From: Sinonovacula constricta
Taxonomy: Eukaryota > Mollusca > Bivalvia > Cardiida > Solecurtidae
Length of the DNA stretch: 64,000 bases
Assembly (NCBI GenBank): GCA_007844125.1
Contig: CM017572.1
Span: 39,309,397-39,373,396 of the forward strand
Reading direction: 5' to 3'
Position numbers and translations under genes: made by a program. This document shows, piece by piece, positions 12,441-64,000 of the stretch. Positions within the stretch are counted from its first letter, which is position 1; each line of letters begins with the position of its first letter. Below the pieces are notes generated by a model that ran no database searches, was not told the DNA's origin, and saw only the letters and a program-made list of their open reading frames with translations.

Positions 12441-12623
12441 ATTTAGTTTTAAGAGGTGATATCTTAATCCTGTACTGATTGTAGTTTTTATTTTAATTTA
12501 TAAAAGAAAGCGAAATAAAAATTCAAAATATCAAATTACCTGTGACCAAGCCGCTTTAAAATACCTGGTCAATTAAATGAAATGTTCGCTTTGTCGCCTA
12601 ACTTTGCTTCAAGCTTATATAAG

Positions 12624-13134
12624 TTGTTAAAAGTGGTTTCCGACAGTTTGAACCAAACTTTTTTTCTCAAATAACCACAAAATTCACAGTTACCTGAAAA
12701 GGAGCCGCAAAATGCTGTTCATTGATGCCCTAGATCTGTGTGAACAGTGAAGCATAAATCCTCACTCGTCATTGCAAACAAGTATTTCCTATTAGAACAA
12801 CGCTGCAGAGATAGCTATGTTTAAACTAAGAAAACCACGTGACACTTTACTTTAATGATCGCGTTATATCGTCAGCCGGAAAGTCTGCGCTGACGACGGT
12901 ATCTCTTTTTAGCTCACTATTATGTTTATTTCTAGATTTGGAAACAATTAACATTTAGAGTGATTTGTACGCAATTTGTACTGTCTTACAATAAAGGTAG
13001 TGTTCAAAATCATCTTTACTTAGACTTTTAGTATGACCACATGTAGAAATGGTGCAAATTTTCCCAGAAACCGTGGGGAAAAAATTGTAACATGAAATTT
13101 GATATAAATAAAATGTCAGAGACCAACTTTAACA
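12624..13134. mobile_element. Family A element, copy 2 (single unit, no array)
   Basis: Left end GTTAAAAGTGGTTTCCGACA, right end complementary (TGTCAGAGACCAACTTTAAC). Internal words match copy 1: TTCATTGATGCCCTAGATC versus TTTATTGATGCTCTATACC, GTGAAGCATAAATCC, and AAACTAAGAAAACCACGTGA. It holds one unexpanded segment, CAGAAACCGTGGGGAAAAAA, where copy 1 has its minisatellite. Confidence 0.75.
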
Positions 13135-13476
13135 TAAGGTTCTCTGACAAAGTAACGATTATCGCCAATAACATAACCGTTGTTTAAATTATTATGTGTA
13201 ATCATTCAGACAGACAAAACCGTGTTCAGCGACAACATTGGATTAAATCAATATTATTAAATCTGTTAGTTCAAATGTTTTGATTTTGATCAATATAATG
13301 TAGATCTCAGTAATACACTGGATGACAAAATAAGATTAGGAGGTATTGGTGTTGAGGATTAACAGTGACGTTGTATCAGTTCTAAAGAAATGTTAATCTA
13401 CATCTGGTTAATTCCCAAGTGTCGCCTGTCACCATATATACCTTGAATATTTCCTCTCCATATGCTGGCATTGGAC

Positions 13477-14821
13477 TGAGCTTGAAGCGGGCTCGTATTT
13501 AAGAAGGGCTGAGATTTAAGCAAGGCTGATATTCAAGCAGGGCTGATATTTAAGCAGGCCTGAGATTTAAGCAGGGCTGAAATTTAAGCAAGGCTGAGAT
13601 TTAAGCAGGGCTGAGATATAAGCGATGATGAGATTTAAGTAGAATTTGTATATAATCCGGGCTGAGATTTAGGTTAAACTGAGATTTAAGTTAAACTGAG
13701 ATTTAAGCCGGGCTGAGATTTAAGTTAAACTGAGATTTAAGCAGTGCTGAGATTTAAGTAGAGCTGAGATTTAAGAAGGGCTAAGATTTAAGTAGAGCTG
13801 AGATTTAAGAAGGGCTAAGATTTAAGTAGAGCTGAGATTTAAGAAGGGCTAAGATTTAAGTAGAGCTGAGATTTAAGAAGGGCTAAGATTTAAGTAGAAC
13901 AAAAAAATAAGCAGGGGTAAGATTTAAGCAGGACTGAGATTTAAGCAGGACTGAGATTTAAGCAGGGGTGAGATTTAAGCAGGACTGAGATTTAAGCAGG
14001 GCTGAGATTAAAGCAGGACTGAGACTTAAGCAGGGGTGAGATTTAAGCAGGACTGAGATTTAAGCAGGACTAAGATTTAAGCAGGGTGAGATTTAAGCAG
14101 GACTGAAATTTAAGCAGGGGTGAGATTTAAGCAGGACTGAGATTTAAGCAGGGGTGAGATTTAAGCAGGACTGAGATTTAAGCAGGGCTGAGACTTAACT
14201 GAGATTTAAGCAGGGGTGAGATTTAAGCAGGACTGAGATTTAAGCAGGACTGAGATTTAAGCAGGGCTGAGATTGAAGCAGGACTGAGACTTAAGCAGGG
14301 CTGAGACTTAAGCAGGACTGAGATTTAAGCAGGGGTGAGATTGAAGCAGGACTGAGATTTAAGCAGGACTGAGATTTAAGCAGGGGTGAGATTGAAGCAG
14401 GACTGAGATTTAAGCAGGACTGAGATTTAAGCAGGGGCGAGATTTAAGCAGGACTGAGATTTAAGCAGGACTGAGACTTAAGCAGTGCTGAGATTTAAGT
14501 AGAGCTGAGATTTAAGCAGGGGTGAGATTTAAGTAGAGCTGAGACTTAAGCAGGGGTGAGATTTAAGTTGAGCTAAGATTTAAGCCGGGCTGAGATTTAA
14601 GTAGAGCTGAGATTTAAGCAGGGGTGAGATTTAAGTAGAGCTGAGTTTAAGCAGGGCTAAGATTTAAGAAGCGCTAAGATTTAAGCAGGACTGAGACTTA
14701 AGAAGCGCTGAGATTTAAGCAGGGGTGAGATTTAAGTAGAGCTGAGGTTTAAGCAGGGCTGAGATTTAAGAAGCGCTAAGATTTAAGCTGGACTGAGACT
14801 TAAGAAGCGCTGAGATTTAAG
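13477..14821. repeat. 17-bp minisatellite, about 79 copies
   Basis: Unit ACTGAGATTTAAGCAGG with variants GGGGTGAG, AGAGCTGAG and AGAAGGGCTAAG. Some variants alternate regularly, giving 34-bp and 51-bp super-periods (for example 13785-13890 and 13920-14460). Intergenic. Confidence 0.95.
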
Positions 14822-15630
14822 GGGATACAGTCAATAGCTCAGGTTATACATTAACCGGAGAGAAAAATGCTCGCACGCACGTACTTTAACAGTGTACCCA
14901 CATACACATGCGCAACAGCAAACCGGAAGGAGAACCCGTAGAGTTCAATGTGCTTTTGTTTTCACTCACAAACACATGCATTCACTATATACATATACAC
15001 AAAGAAAAAATCTCTCTTTTTGCATTATATACATACTCTCATCCTAGCCGGATCGGTATCTACCTGGTGCCACCGAGTACCATGGGATTCTATCACGCGA
15101 CTTCTCCCCCATCGATCAACGATAAGTATTAAATCGATGAGCAATTAAATCGATATAATGTCCTACTCTTTACAACCAAAGTTGAGAGGGTATTTAAAAT
15201 GCACGAAAAGAAGTTAGATAACACGGCATTCATACGACATTCCCAAATATATGTCAGTGATACGCGCCATATCTGATTGTAGTTTTAAAGGGCTTAATTC
15301 ATAGCGCGTGCTTAAATTATGGTTGTTAGGAATTGTGAATTTTGGGGGGAAACCGCTGGTGAAATCAAGGGAGTGTCAATTTTAGCTTATTAAAGTGATA
15401 ATGCGTTTGTTTGATCATTTCAGAGTTACAATATTTTTTCAAGGATAATGCATAAAGTTGTGTCACCGAGAACCGGTATTATCAAACCAGATATCAAACC
15501 AGGCACAATTATAGCAATTACTGTAATACAAAATAATACAACAATAAAGTTGCTTCTGTGTAAAGGCATGTATGTGTAGCCTAACTCTACTCTGTCTTCT
15601 TGCATTATGATATACAATTATAGTATTATC
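14822..15630. other. Intergenic stretch without recognised genes
   Basis: Overlapping ORFs of 66-74 codons at 14908-15148 have no recognisable motif. Nothing else stands out. Confidence 0.5.
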
Positions 15631-15631
15631 G

Positions 15632-15815
15632 GTAAGGAGCGCCCTCGGTTGAGGGGAAGAATCACCTTTGACTCCTCGGCCGTACCGCGTGGGTTAAAGT
15701 CCCAGTCGGAGCATCCTCTGTCGAGGGTTAGAGTCGCCTCCGTTTCCTCGACCTACCGCTTGGGTTCGAGACCAGGTCGAGGCAATGGACTTAATGCGTG
15801 AAAGATCTCTTAGAT
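15632..15815 (+). mobile_element. SINE family 1 with two tandem tRNA-like heads
   Basis: The first head has GCCCTCGGTTGAGGGGAAG and GGGTTAAAGTCCCAG; the second, about 75 nt on, has CCTCTGTCGAGGGTTAGAG and GGGTTCGAGACCAGG, then the family body GGCAATGGACTTAATGCGTG. The duplication covers box A to box B. Confidence 0.7.
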
Positions 15816-15929
15816 CACCGTGCTGGATATTTTTCCGATCTATTTTAAGAAATACAACAACATTTCTGAAGAACAAATTGCCATAAATATATAACTTACT
15901 AATGCTTCGATATTGTGGCATGTTTTGTA

Positions 15930-17750
15930 TAAAAATATAGAATGATATATTAAAACCGTGTTTGTGAAAACAGGGTTCAAATATTCACTTACTAAAGAAT
16001 ATTTTTAGTATCGGCATCAACTTAAATGAACATATAACACTTACTTCATTGAAATATCGTATCATTTTGAGTTAGGGATATTTTAAACACGTTCAGTTTG
16101 TTTTTAAATAAAAACCCTGTGTGACTCACCAGCCTGCTTAAACAATAGTAGGAACTTTAAGACCTTTACCATTATTTAAGTATCGAAATATATACATATC
16201 TGCAAAACCTTCTTATAAATGCCCTTTTCAATACATGTGGTTGTGACTTAAACGTGACGGTTAAAGATAAAGAAAACAAGTATAATTGATAAGATGTAGA
16301 TAATAAATTTACAAACAGATGTTTTTGAAATGTTATCGGTTATAAATGTATAGTTTTGTTTTCAGAACTCGTTCCTTCATGAACGTACATACCCATGCAA
16401 ATTTCCCAATAACTATTTTATATATAACGAGCCTTCATTGTATTGGCAAAACAACAACAACAACAACAAAACAATAACACAACAACAAAAACTAACTAAA
16501 ATCAATTATTTCAATGCTGATGACAAAAAATCAATTAACAAAAAAAAACACAAAAAAAACGCATTAAAGTGAGCTTACTTGTCTAGTTAGTGTATGCTAA
16601 ATCCATGTACGAGGTAAGCGCCACATTTGATCTATCCCGACCAATACCCACACAATGAATGGTAAAGGGTCCTGTTAGATCGCTAATCTTGTATTACAGT
16701 AGCTTGCAATGTCGCCTGCCGTAAAACGCTACCGGGCATAACAGTCGTTTATACAACACGAGCCCTTTAATCGCTATCCACAATAAACAACTGCTGTATA
16801 AAGACTTCTTCGCCAATCTAGAGCAGAAAAATCGACAAATATATTGAAAGGAATGAATTGAATTGAGTACGAGTTTGTTGGGAATGAAAGAAATAAAGGA
16901 CGAATGCATAAAACTGTAGAATAAAGAAGAGAACCAAACTAGCGTGAAAATAATATTAATTAAATACCAGTCTAAGGATTCGGGTGGCCTATTTAATGAG
17001 ACTTTAGCGTATTAGATATCTCATTGAGACGAAATGCTAGCGCGCTGCCAAAATCAGGTATTATATGGTATGAATACTTTTGTCAGACAGTGTACAAGTG
17101 CTATTCAAAACAATAAGACCCCGAAGTATTTATGGGTGGGTTGTGGGTCAGAAGGGTGGAATTGGATACAGATATCTTTAATACATTTCGGATTATTTGT
17201 GAATACAAACACCGATCAACAAATGAAAGAGATAAATAAAGTCGTGGAAGCGAACACATGTACAATTGGCTGTTTCAATACAAAAAATCGCGCGTTACGG
17301 ATTTGAAGATCGCACGCTGTTGTTTGTTGTTGTTTTAAATAAAGGTGTTTAAAGTGTTACATAATTGATATAAAAAGTTTATATTCCAAGTTCTCTCTAA
17401 CAGCGTATAGATATCCATTGGTATGACATGTCACCGGCTAATGCAACACTTAGGATGCAATGTATTACAGTATTATTTTATATCTTTTACTACATGTAAT
17501 TCGGATGCTCTTGTAAACATTTCATTGAAGTCTTGTTCTGATTCTGACATTATGATGATAGAACATGTTGGTAACATTCAGTTTGGAACATGATTTTCTC
17601 TCAAGCGATAACATAAACAGCCCATATAATCTTAACAGGATTTTGGCTATTTTGTGCTGTATGTCGCCACCACATACCCTTAATTTATTTTCACGATATA
17701 TTCAAAATATTTTCATGAAAACAGTTAAGGTGTCAAGAAAATTCAAATTA
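15930..17750. other. Intergenic stretch without recognised genes
   Basis: AT-rich, with a (CAA)n tract near 16450-16490 and A-rich patches to 16560. ORFs of 71-91 codons here look random. Confidence 0.5.
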
Positions 17751-17760
17751 AAAAAAAAAA

Positions 17761-18176
17761 GAATTTTAATTAGCCCAGCTCCGCAGACACGCAGCTGTCA
17801 AACGATGGCATTGTTTATGTTTTGTGCGAACTACATTTAAGGGATATCCTTTCGTCTTCCGGCGAACAAAACGATCGTGATTTGAGCAAGTATCATTGCA
17901 CCACATACATCCGAGGGATGATTGTCCCGAGGACGGAATTACCCGAGGAGTTCCGATTGGTGCAATAGGTTAACGCTCAATCGGAACTCCTCGGGTAATT
18001 CCGTCCTCGGGACAATCATCCCTCGGATGTATCTGGTGCAATAATATGAATGAAATCACAATCACTTTGTTCGCCGGAAGTCGGAAGAAGAACATGCCTA
18101 AGTAGTTCGCACAAAACATAGACGCTGCCATCGTTTGACAGCTGCGTGTCTGCTGTGCTGGGTAAATTAAAATTGG
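17761..18176. repeat. Long inverted repeat, about 200-bp arms, 18-nt loop
   Basis: Left arm 17761-17959, right arm 17978-18176, loop GTGCAATAGGTTAACGCT. The inner parts are almost perfect (ATCCGAGGGATGATTGTCCC, GAGGACGGAATTACCCGAGG). The outer parts are 85-95% alike by eye (CGCAGACACGCAGCTGTCAA, ACGATGGCA, TGTTTTGTGCGAACTA). A third, weaker copy of the inner motif is at 18320-18372 (TACATCCGAGAGATGATTCG). Could be a foldback transposon or a recent head-to-head duplication. Confidence 0.9.
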
Positions 18177-18199
18177 ATTATTTAAATTTGAAGCCGCCG

Positions 18200-19390
18200 C
18201 AAATTGAACTTTTACTGGTATCGTACTATAGTGAGCTGTCATCCGAGCTGCCATTTCTGTTTTGACGTCTGTCATAAAAGAAGTCCCATTTAGGGAAATG
18301 ATAGAGGTAATCCGACTATCTACATACATCCGAGAGATGATTCGTGAATTATCCGAGGTGTTCCGATTGCTATTGCACAAGAGCCAGACCGGAAATCGAA
18401 TATCGTTAACATTTAGACAAGCATCAAAGGCGACGCAAAAGCTGGAACATATAAGTTTGTGCGGACCATACAAGAATCGTTTCTGTTAACTGCGGTTATC
18501 TTAAAATGTTGAACTAACGTTGCCTCTAAAGTCAGATTTTACTGTGCATATAAAATGAGTCGTTCAGAGAAAAAGCTATTTTGTAGCTGTTTTGTTGCTA
18601 ATAGATAATCTCAATATGTTCACATGCAGTCCGAACATGGAAGGGTTTACATGTACCAAGAATCTTTTAAAGCTACTTACATAAGTATGCACATTAAAGG
18701 GCGTGCCGAGAATCAATGAACATTTTACCTTCAATGTTTAAAATCATAATATCTCGTTTTGAACATTGGTGAGAAGAACACTTCTACGGTTTGTAAAAAA
18801 AGACAACATTGGGCTCATAACGTACTTGCAAAAGAACACTTCTTTTAAAGGTGTTTAACTTTGTCGCATTTCTTAAAGAAATAACACAACTAGCTTGTAC
18901 ACTCCTTACTTGTTTCACAGTACTGTGATAAGCAACAACAACAAACAAATTTTGAAGAAAAAACAAACTAATTTAAATGTTCCGTACTTGTTACGAAGTT
19001 TTGTGATTAAAAAGCTCAATAGCGTAGTCTTTTAAAAGAAAAAAAAATGCTTCCTTTGAAAATTTCCTTTTGCAATACAAACTCTGTTACTTTTGAAAGT
19101 TTGGAACGCGTATTTTTCTGAAAAAAAGCCTTCTTTCGAAGTTTCTTTTTTGCACTAAAAGCGCAGTCTTGTGAAAAGTTAATTTTGGAAGAATCAAATG
19201 GCATAGCTTTGTGAAAAGTATTCTTCCCTTCAACATATCTTCCCAAAAACGTTGTTTTGTAAAAGGAGCAATATTTTACACAGTTTCTATCGTCGTTATT
19301 TTTCAACATGGTTCTACCAAACACTGCAATGATACAAGAACATATACAATTGTAACAATTTAAGCCATTTACAGAATACAAACAATGCGA
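18200..19390. other. Intergenic stretch; degenerate AT-rich words only
   Basis: 18780-19260 has loosely repeated 'GTCTTTTGAAAAG/TTTCTTTTGCA' words, suggesting an old tandem array, too diverged to set a period. No gene seen. Confidence 0.4.
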
Positions 19391-19655
19391 ACAACCATAA
19401 CACAATTCACACACCCAACCACCCACATACACACACAAGCGCGCAAACACAGACGCGCGCAAACACACAAGCGCGCGCAAACACAAGCGGACGCGCGCAA
19501 ACGCACACACGCAAACACATTGGCGCGCGCAAACACACTGGCGCGCGCAAACACACACGCGCGCACACACACTGGCGCCGTAAACACACACAGGCGCGTG
19601 CAAACTCACACGCACGCAAACACACACAGGCGAGCGCGCAAACACACACACACAT
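19391..19655. repeat. CA/GCGC-rich simple repeat
   Basis: Alternating AAACACAC and GGCGCGCGC blocks with a 20-25-nt rough period. Long alternating purine-pyrimidine runs favour Z-DNA in principle. Arg/Val/Cys-rich ORFs on both strands are products of the repeat. Confidence 0.95.
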
Positions 19656-20529
19656 ATGATCAACTTTATTTACATTATTCGATCAGATTTCAGGTTTAAC
19701 TCTGCCCAATATAAAATAACGTAACATGCTTTTAAATCAGAGCTGTTTATCTGTGACCAATTACTTTCAGGATTTGCGGGGTTGTTTATTTTTACTGTAA
19801 GCATTTAAAGTAGGGCCAAGTTACTGACCAAATAGACCTGTGTCATTTTATGTCCGTTTTATGTACCAAGAGATAAAAAGGCCTTAGTCGTTTAAAATGT
19901 TAATCAATGAATTATTGATCAGACATCATGTAGGAGCAAATCAGGCATGTCCTTGTTGAATGTTTATCCACAAACGATAAGACAGTTATGTATGTGTAAA
20001 ACTTCAGAAATCTCCGGCAATTTCCGTCACGTTTGCGACTATATCAAGATCTTCGGAATATAATACAACGGAGATTTTTCGACTGACGTCATTTCTTTAT
20101 GGATAAATATGTTATTTATGCATCCGAAGTTTAGAAAATATAACATTAACACTAGGGCTTCGATTATATATATATAATTATATTATATAAAATAAAACCC
20201 GGGTTTTTATGGGGCTTGGCGAAACTGAAGACGGATCTTTGCACGACATCGGTCCTTGTTCATGGCATCAGACTTGGTCATGCCAGCACTTTTTTGAACT
20301 GCCATGTCGGCTGATGCCTTGTACTGCTACGGACCGTTCGTCCTCGGTCACTTGTTGAGGGTGTCCAGGCTTTCGCAACTTGCTGCGCCTTAACACTAGG
20401 CTGATTTGCAAGATGTCATGGGCCTTCGTCGGCATGTTTTTTTTAATGTGGCAATCCGAAGCATATGTGCTTCCTGTCATTTACTTTTGTTGACTGTTTT
20501 GTTACATCGCATCAGCATAATTATGGTCC
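19656..20529. other. Intergenic stretch; one unrecognised minus-strand ORF
   Basis: 20268-20480 on the minus strand reads 70 codons including KLRKPGHPQQVTEDERSVAV in a GC-richer island. It may be a fragment of a retroelement or other repeat, but I cannot name it. Confidence 0.3.
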
Positions 20530-20715
20530 AGCTAATAATTGGTAGAGGCAGACCCCAGACATATCTTGGTAGAACTACCGGAGAACCGCAGGCTTGCAGG
20601 AAAACCTTACCACATGAAAGTTCTGGCCCAGGCTCGAACCCACGTGGTAAGGGGCTGAGGAGTTATAAGTGGGCAACATTAACCGTTCAGCGACCACTTT
20701 CCTTGTGTTGCCTGA
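20530..20715 (-). mobile_element. SINE family 1, reverse orientation
   Basis: TTGGTAGAACTACCGG, AACCTTACCACATGAAAGTT, box B complement GGCTCGAACCCACG and GGGGCTGAGGAGTTATAA. It sits downstream of ACADM in the same orientation as the gene. An ATT trinucleotide run follows. Confidence 0.85.
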
Positions 20716-20869
20716 ATAAAACTATTATTATTATTATTACTATATCAGTGAACTTGTCCGCAGGTGACCATGGATTTACAGGTGTCAGAGCTAAGCGTAC
20801 TTAGCCGGATACAGCTGACACTGCCGATGTTATAACAAAAATTACCATATATACGAAAAATAAATATAT

Positions 20870-20875
20870 TTTATT
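20870..20875 (-). promoter_or_regulatory. Possible ACADM polyadenylation signal AATAAA
   Basis: AATAAA on the minus strand 440 nt after the ACADM stop. A 3' UTR of about 460 nt is reasonable, but the stretch is AT-rich, so a chance match is quite possible. Confidence 0.3.
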
Positions 20876-21314
20876 TAGTTAAGTTTGGTACAGTGTGCAA
20901 CATGTGAAACAGAAGAATTGGTAACACTTCTGATACTTTGAACTATTGAATAAGTTGGTTGAAACCATGTAACAATTAACACAATGGCAGCGTCTCAGAA
21001 AAAGATCCTGTACAGCTCTTAATTAAGCAGAAAATGTGCAGTAGGTAAGATGTACACAATTGTTAGATACAGTAATTATTTACTCAAATATAAAGAAAAA
21101 ACAACACTTGCAATTACACCCGGATGTTTATAACTTATGTTTCTGACCAGATGCAAACAGGTTTCTTGGACTAAAACCTCATTCTAATGCCATTTAAGGT
21201 AAATGTTGTCATTTAAAAAACAACAACAAACATTTGTCACATGTCTTTAAATCACAGAATGTTTCTGCATTATCTTTCTGGTCAAACTCATCCCATGTAC
21301 ATAAACACAAGTTA

Positions 21315-38978
<17,664 letters not shown>

Positions 38979-41014
38979 TTTCGTTTACTTGCGGACGAAG
39001 CTAATTCATTTCCCGAATTTAGGGTCCGTCGCAAATACCCCAAAGAACACCAAAGACTGCAAAATAAACCAAAGAAAGGAAAATACCTCAAACAAACCCC
39101 AAAAGAAAAGACGTGAACATTTATGTATTTCCAAATAAACTTAAAAACACCGAGAAAGAATGAACAATTAATTATTTTTTTAAATGAATTATTAAAACAT
39201 TTTTAAGAAGGCATGATTAATAAAATACGAAAATTAATCAAGGTATAAGTAAACAGATTTTCGTATTCTACAGAATAATAAACGATGCGTAAACACCAGC
39301 TATATATTTGTAATGTAAATGAACACAACACTTATTTATTAATAGCCCTGTTTCTTTCGTTGACTAGGCGCTTGCATTGTCCGTTTTTGTTGTTGTTGTT
39401 TTTGTTGTTGTTGTTTTGGTGATGTTTGTTGTTTTTGTTGTTTTTTTGCTGTTCCTTGGGCTTTGCTGATGATGGAATATTTGCCGTCCTGCGATGAGAT
39501 GAGATTCGGGGTTTTCCGTCTTTTAGCTAGCCCTCTGGCGAAAGAATAGTCGCCGCAGTCTTCTTCATCATAACAGCCATTACAAATGAAAGACATATCC
39601 TTTTTTTTTTTTTTTTTTGAAAGAAAACAAACTCTTCACAGGTTACATCATCGCAGTATTCGGGGGATCAAGTTTTACAACCAGCCCAGAAAATACAGTC
39701 ATGTAAGCAATTTTGTCTATATGCTCCGCACGGCCAAAATGCGGCCCTTTGAGAATGCATAATTTTGCTTTTTTAGGAGGCATTGTTTAAGCAGTCAGAG
39801 ACGGACACTTTACAATGAGAGTGTGCGTACCATGGTGCGTACCTAACATGAGGTAGTGATTCCTGTTAAAACTTACCCTTATAGGGGCATGACCATTTTC
39901 GCATGGTTGTACACGGTTCTAACAATGAAAACAAGCAATATCAACTAAATGTAATTAAACGTAATTACCAGTAAATTATGCTGAAAATAAACCCATACAA
40001 AGTTGTCGGCTTAATTAATATTGCCTGTGTTTATAATTAAAATATCAAAGCATTTAGCAGATGATAATTACCTTACAGCACTTCCCATTGGTATGTGTAA
40101 TGATTGCACTTTGTCTTTGAAACGTTTATTGTACGTGTAATAATTAAATTTTCTCTTCAAAAGGGTTGTTTGTGTCTTTAAAAGTGACCTCTTTTTTAAA
40201 TCTTAAAAATGAAATATATACATTAAAACTAAAACCATACAAATAAAATTGTGTTGTTTTTTTCAAACAGGAATATTATCTCGCCCAATAAATGCATGTT
40301 TAATTTTATTTTACTTTTCAGTCAATTATAATGCATAAATAATTACTTATACATAATTATATCATTTTGCTCTTTTTATGGACTTGTTTTTGAACATATA
40401 TATCCATATACAGTGGTCGAGTGGCTAGCGGTATAAAGTGCAGTTATAAATGAGTTTCGAGAAAAGGTGTGTGTGTGTTGTGGTGCGAGAGTGCGCATGT
40501 GTGTGAGTTTGAATGTGTACGAGGCTCTTGGCGCAGCCGGGGAAAAAACGTAGACAGATTGCGTCGGTGAAAACAACTTCATAGCGTATAGTCCAGTGCA
40601 TTGCGATAACAACATTAAATGTATTAAATGCATAGAAAACACACGATGAATGTGGTGTAACAGACAGATTTTGCTACATTTCTGTTCGTATGAGGCCGGA
40701 AAAAATTACAGTTGCAATATACTATTTACTTTGAGAGAAGAAACTTTTACTTATGTTGTAATACATACATTTAGTCATTTATTGTAACAAAATTTTAACA
40801 TACAATGTAAAAAATAGGACGTTGCATGCACAGTAATTAAAGAAAAGCCCTTTCGCCATTTAAAACTCCTTCCCGAACTTTAGTCACCACATCACGATCA
40901 CGCGGTGCCGCATTTTAAACTGTTAACGTTGTTGAACGTAATGGCGGCGCCCATGAGAAACTTTTTCGTTTGTTTTTTATTGCGTTTTTAAGACTTTTGA
41001 ACATTATTGGCGCG
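38979..41014. promoter_or_regulatory. Shared 5' intergenic region between divergent ACADM and DHX16
   Basis: About 2 kb between the two start codons; both promoters and 5' UTRs must be here or in unseen non-coding exons. I see no TATA box that stands out. Contents: a (CAA)-rich run and an 18-T run near 39380-39618, AT-rich sequence 39900-40380, and a GT-rich patch near 40450-40520. An 85-codon ORF on the minus strand (39339-39596) is largely a Gln/Lys simple repeat and is not claimed as a gene. Confidence 0.5.
40940..40948 (+). promoter_or_regulatory. YY1-like element AATGGCGGC upstream of DHX16
   Basis: AATGGCGGC agrees with the core AAnATGGCGGC often seen near the start of TATA-less housekeeping genes. 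It is 67 bp before the DHX16 ATG, a usual place. Inference from motif and position only. Confidence 0.35.

Positions 41015-64000
<22,986 letters not shown>

Noticed and set aside
17970..18473. 167-codon minus-strand ORF
   Set aside because: Covers one arm of the long inverted repeat; the other arm does not keep an equivalent frame, and the protein is unlike any family I know.
19016..19699. Arg/Val/Cys-rich ORFs of 82-215 codons
   Set aside because: They come from the CA/GCGC simple repeat; no biased third-position use or domain.
39339..39596. 85-codon minus-strand ORF beginning MSFICNGCYDEEDCGDY
   Set aside because: The second half is Gln/Lys from a CAA-type simple repeat, and an 18-nt homopolymer precedes the ATG. 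The first half is intriguing but too short to support as a gene.

Overview
The window looks like a piece of animal nuclear DNA. The genes are split by GT/AG introns, the sequence is AT-rich, and most of it is introns, intergenic DNA, SINEs, DNA-transposon remnants and very long minisatellites. The protein similarity and the repeat types (tRNA-headed SINEs, a roughly 130-bp 'gacctagtttttgaccc'-type repeat, minisatellites inside small DNA transposons) suggest a mollusc, probably a bivalve. That assignment is inference, because no marker gene fixes the species.

Two conserved genes stand head to head. On the minus strand, 38978 down to 21315, is a complete medium-chain acyl-CoA dehydrogenase gene (ACADM). 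I could assemble it from 13 coding exons: 1263 nt, 420 codons plus stop, with every splice phase matching. On the plus strand, from 41015 to the window edge, are the first nine coding exons (497 codons) of DHX16, the PRP2-type spliceosomal DEAH-box helicase. The window ends inside its helicase core. The roughly 2-kb gap between the start codons (38979-41014) must hold both promoters. The two genes have unrelated jobs, mitochondrial beta-oxidation and pre-mRNA splicing, and nothing here links them beyond the shared gap.

Layout: 1-21.3 kb is intergenic. It holds SINEs, a small inverted-repeat transposon family with an internal 32-bp minisatellite (3.4-4.6 kb), a pogo/Tigger-like MITE (11.45 kb), a 17-bp minisatellite (13.5-14.8 kb) and a 200-bp-arm inverted repeat (17.8-18.2 kb). 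21.3-39 kb is ACADM; intron 8 carries about 103 copies of a 45-bp unit (25.48-30.12 kb) that produces spurious giant ORFs. 41-64 kb is DHX16. Its intron 1 carries a decayed hAT transposon, and intron 3 carries about 9.1 kb of a 34-bp minisatellite with higher-order structure. Intron 7 begins with a 74-bp tandem repeat that copies the 5' splice site five times.

I found no wholly new system. The points most worth a second look are the amplified intronic arrays and their segmental duplications, the duplicated splice sites, the transposon with a minisatellite core, and an ACADM transit-peptide exon that resembles a SINE fragment.
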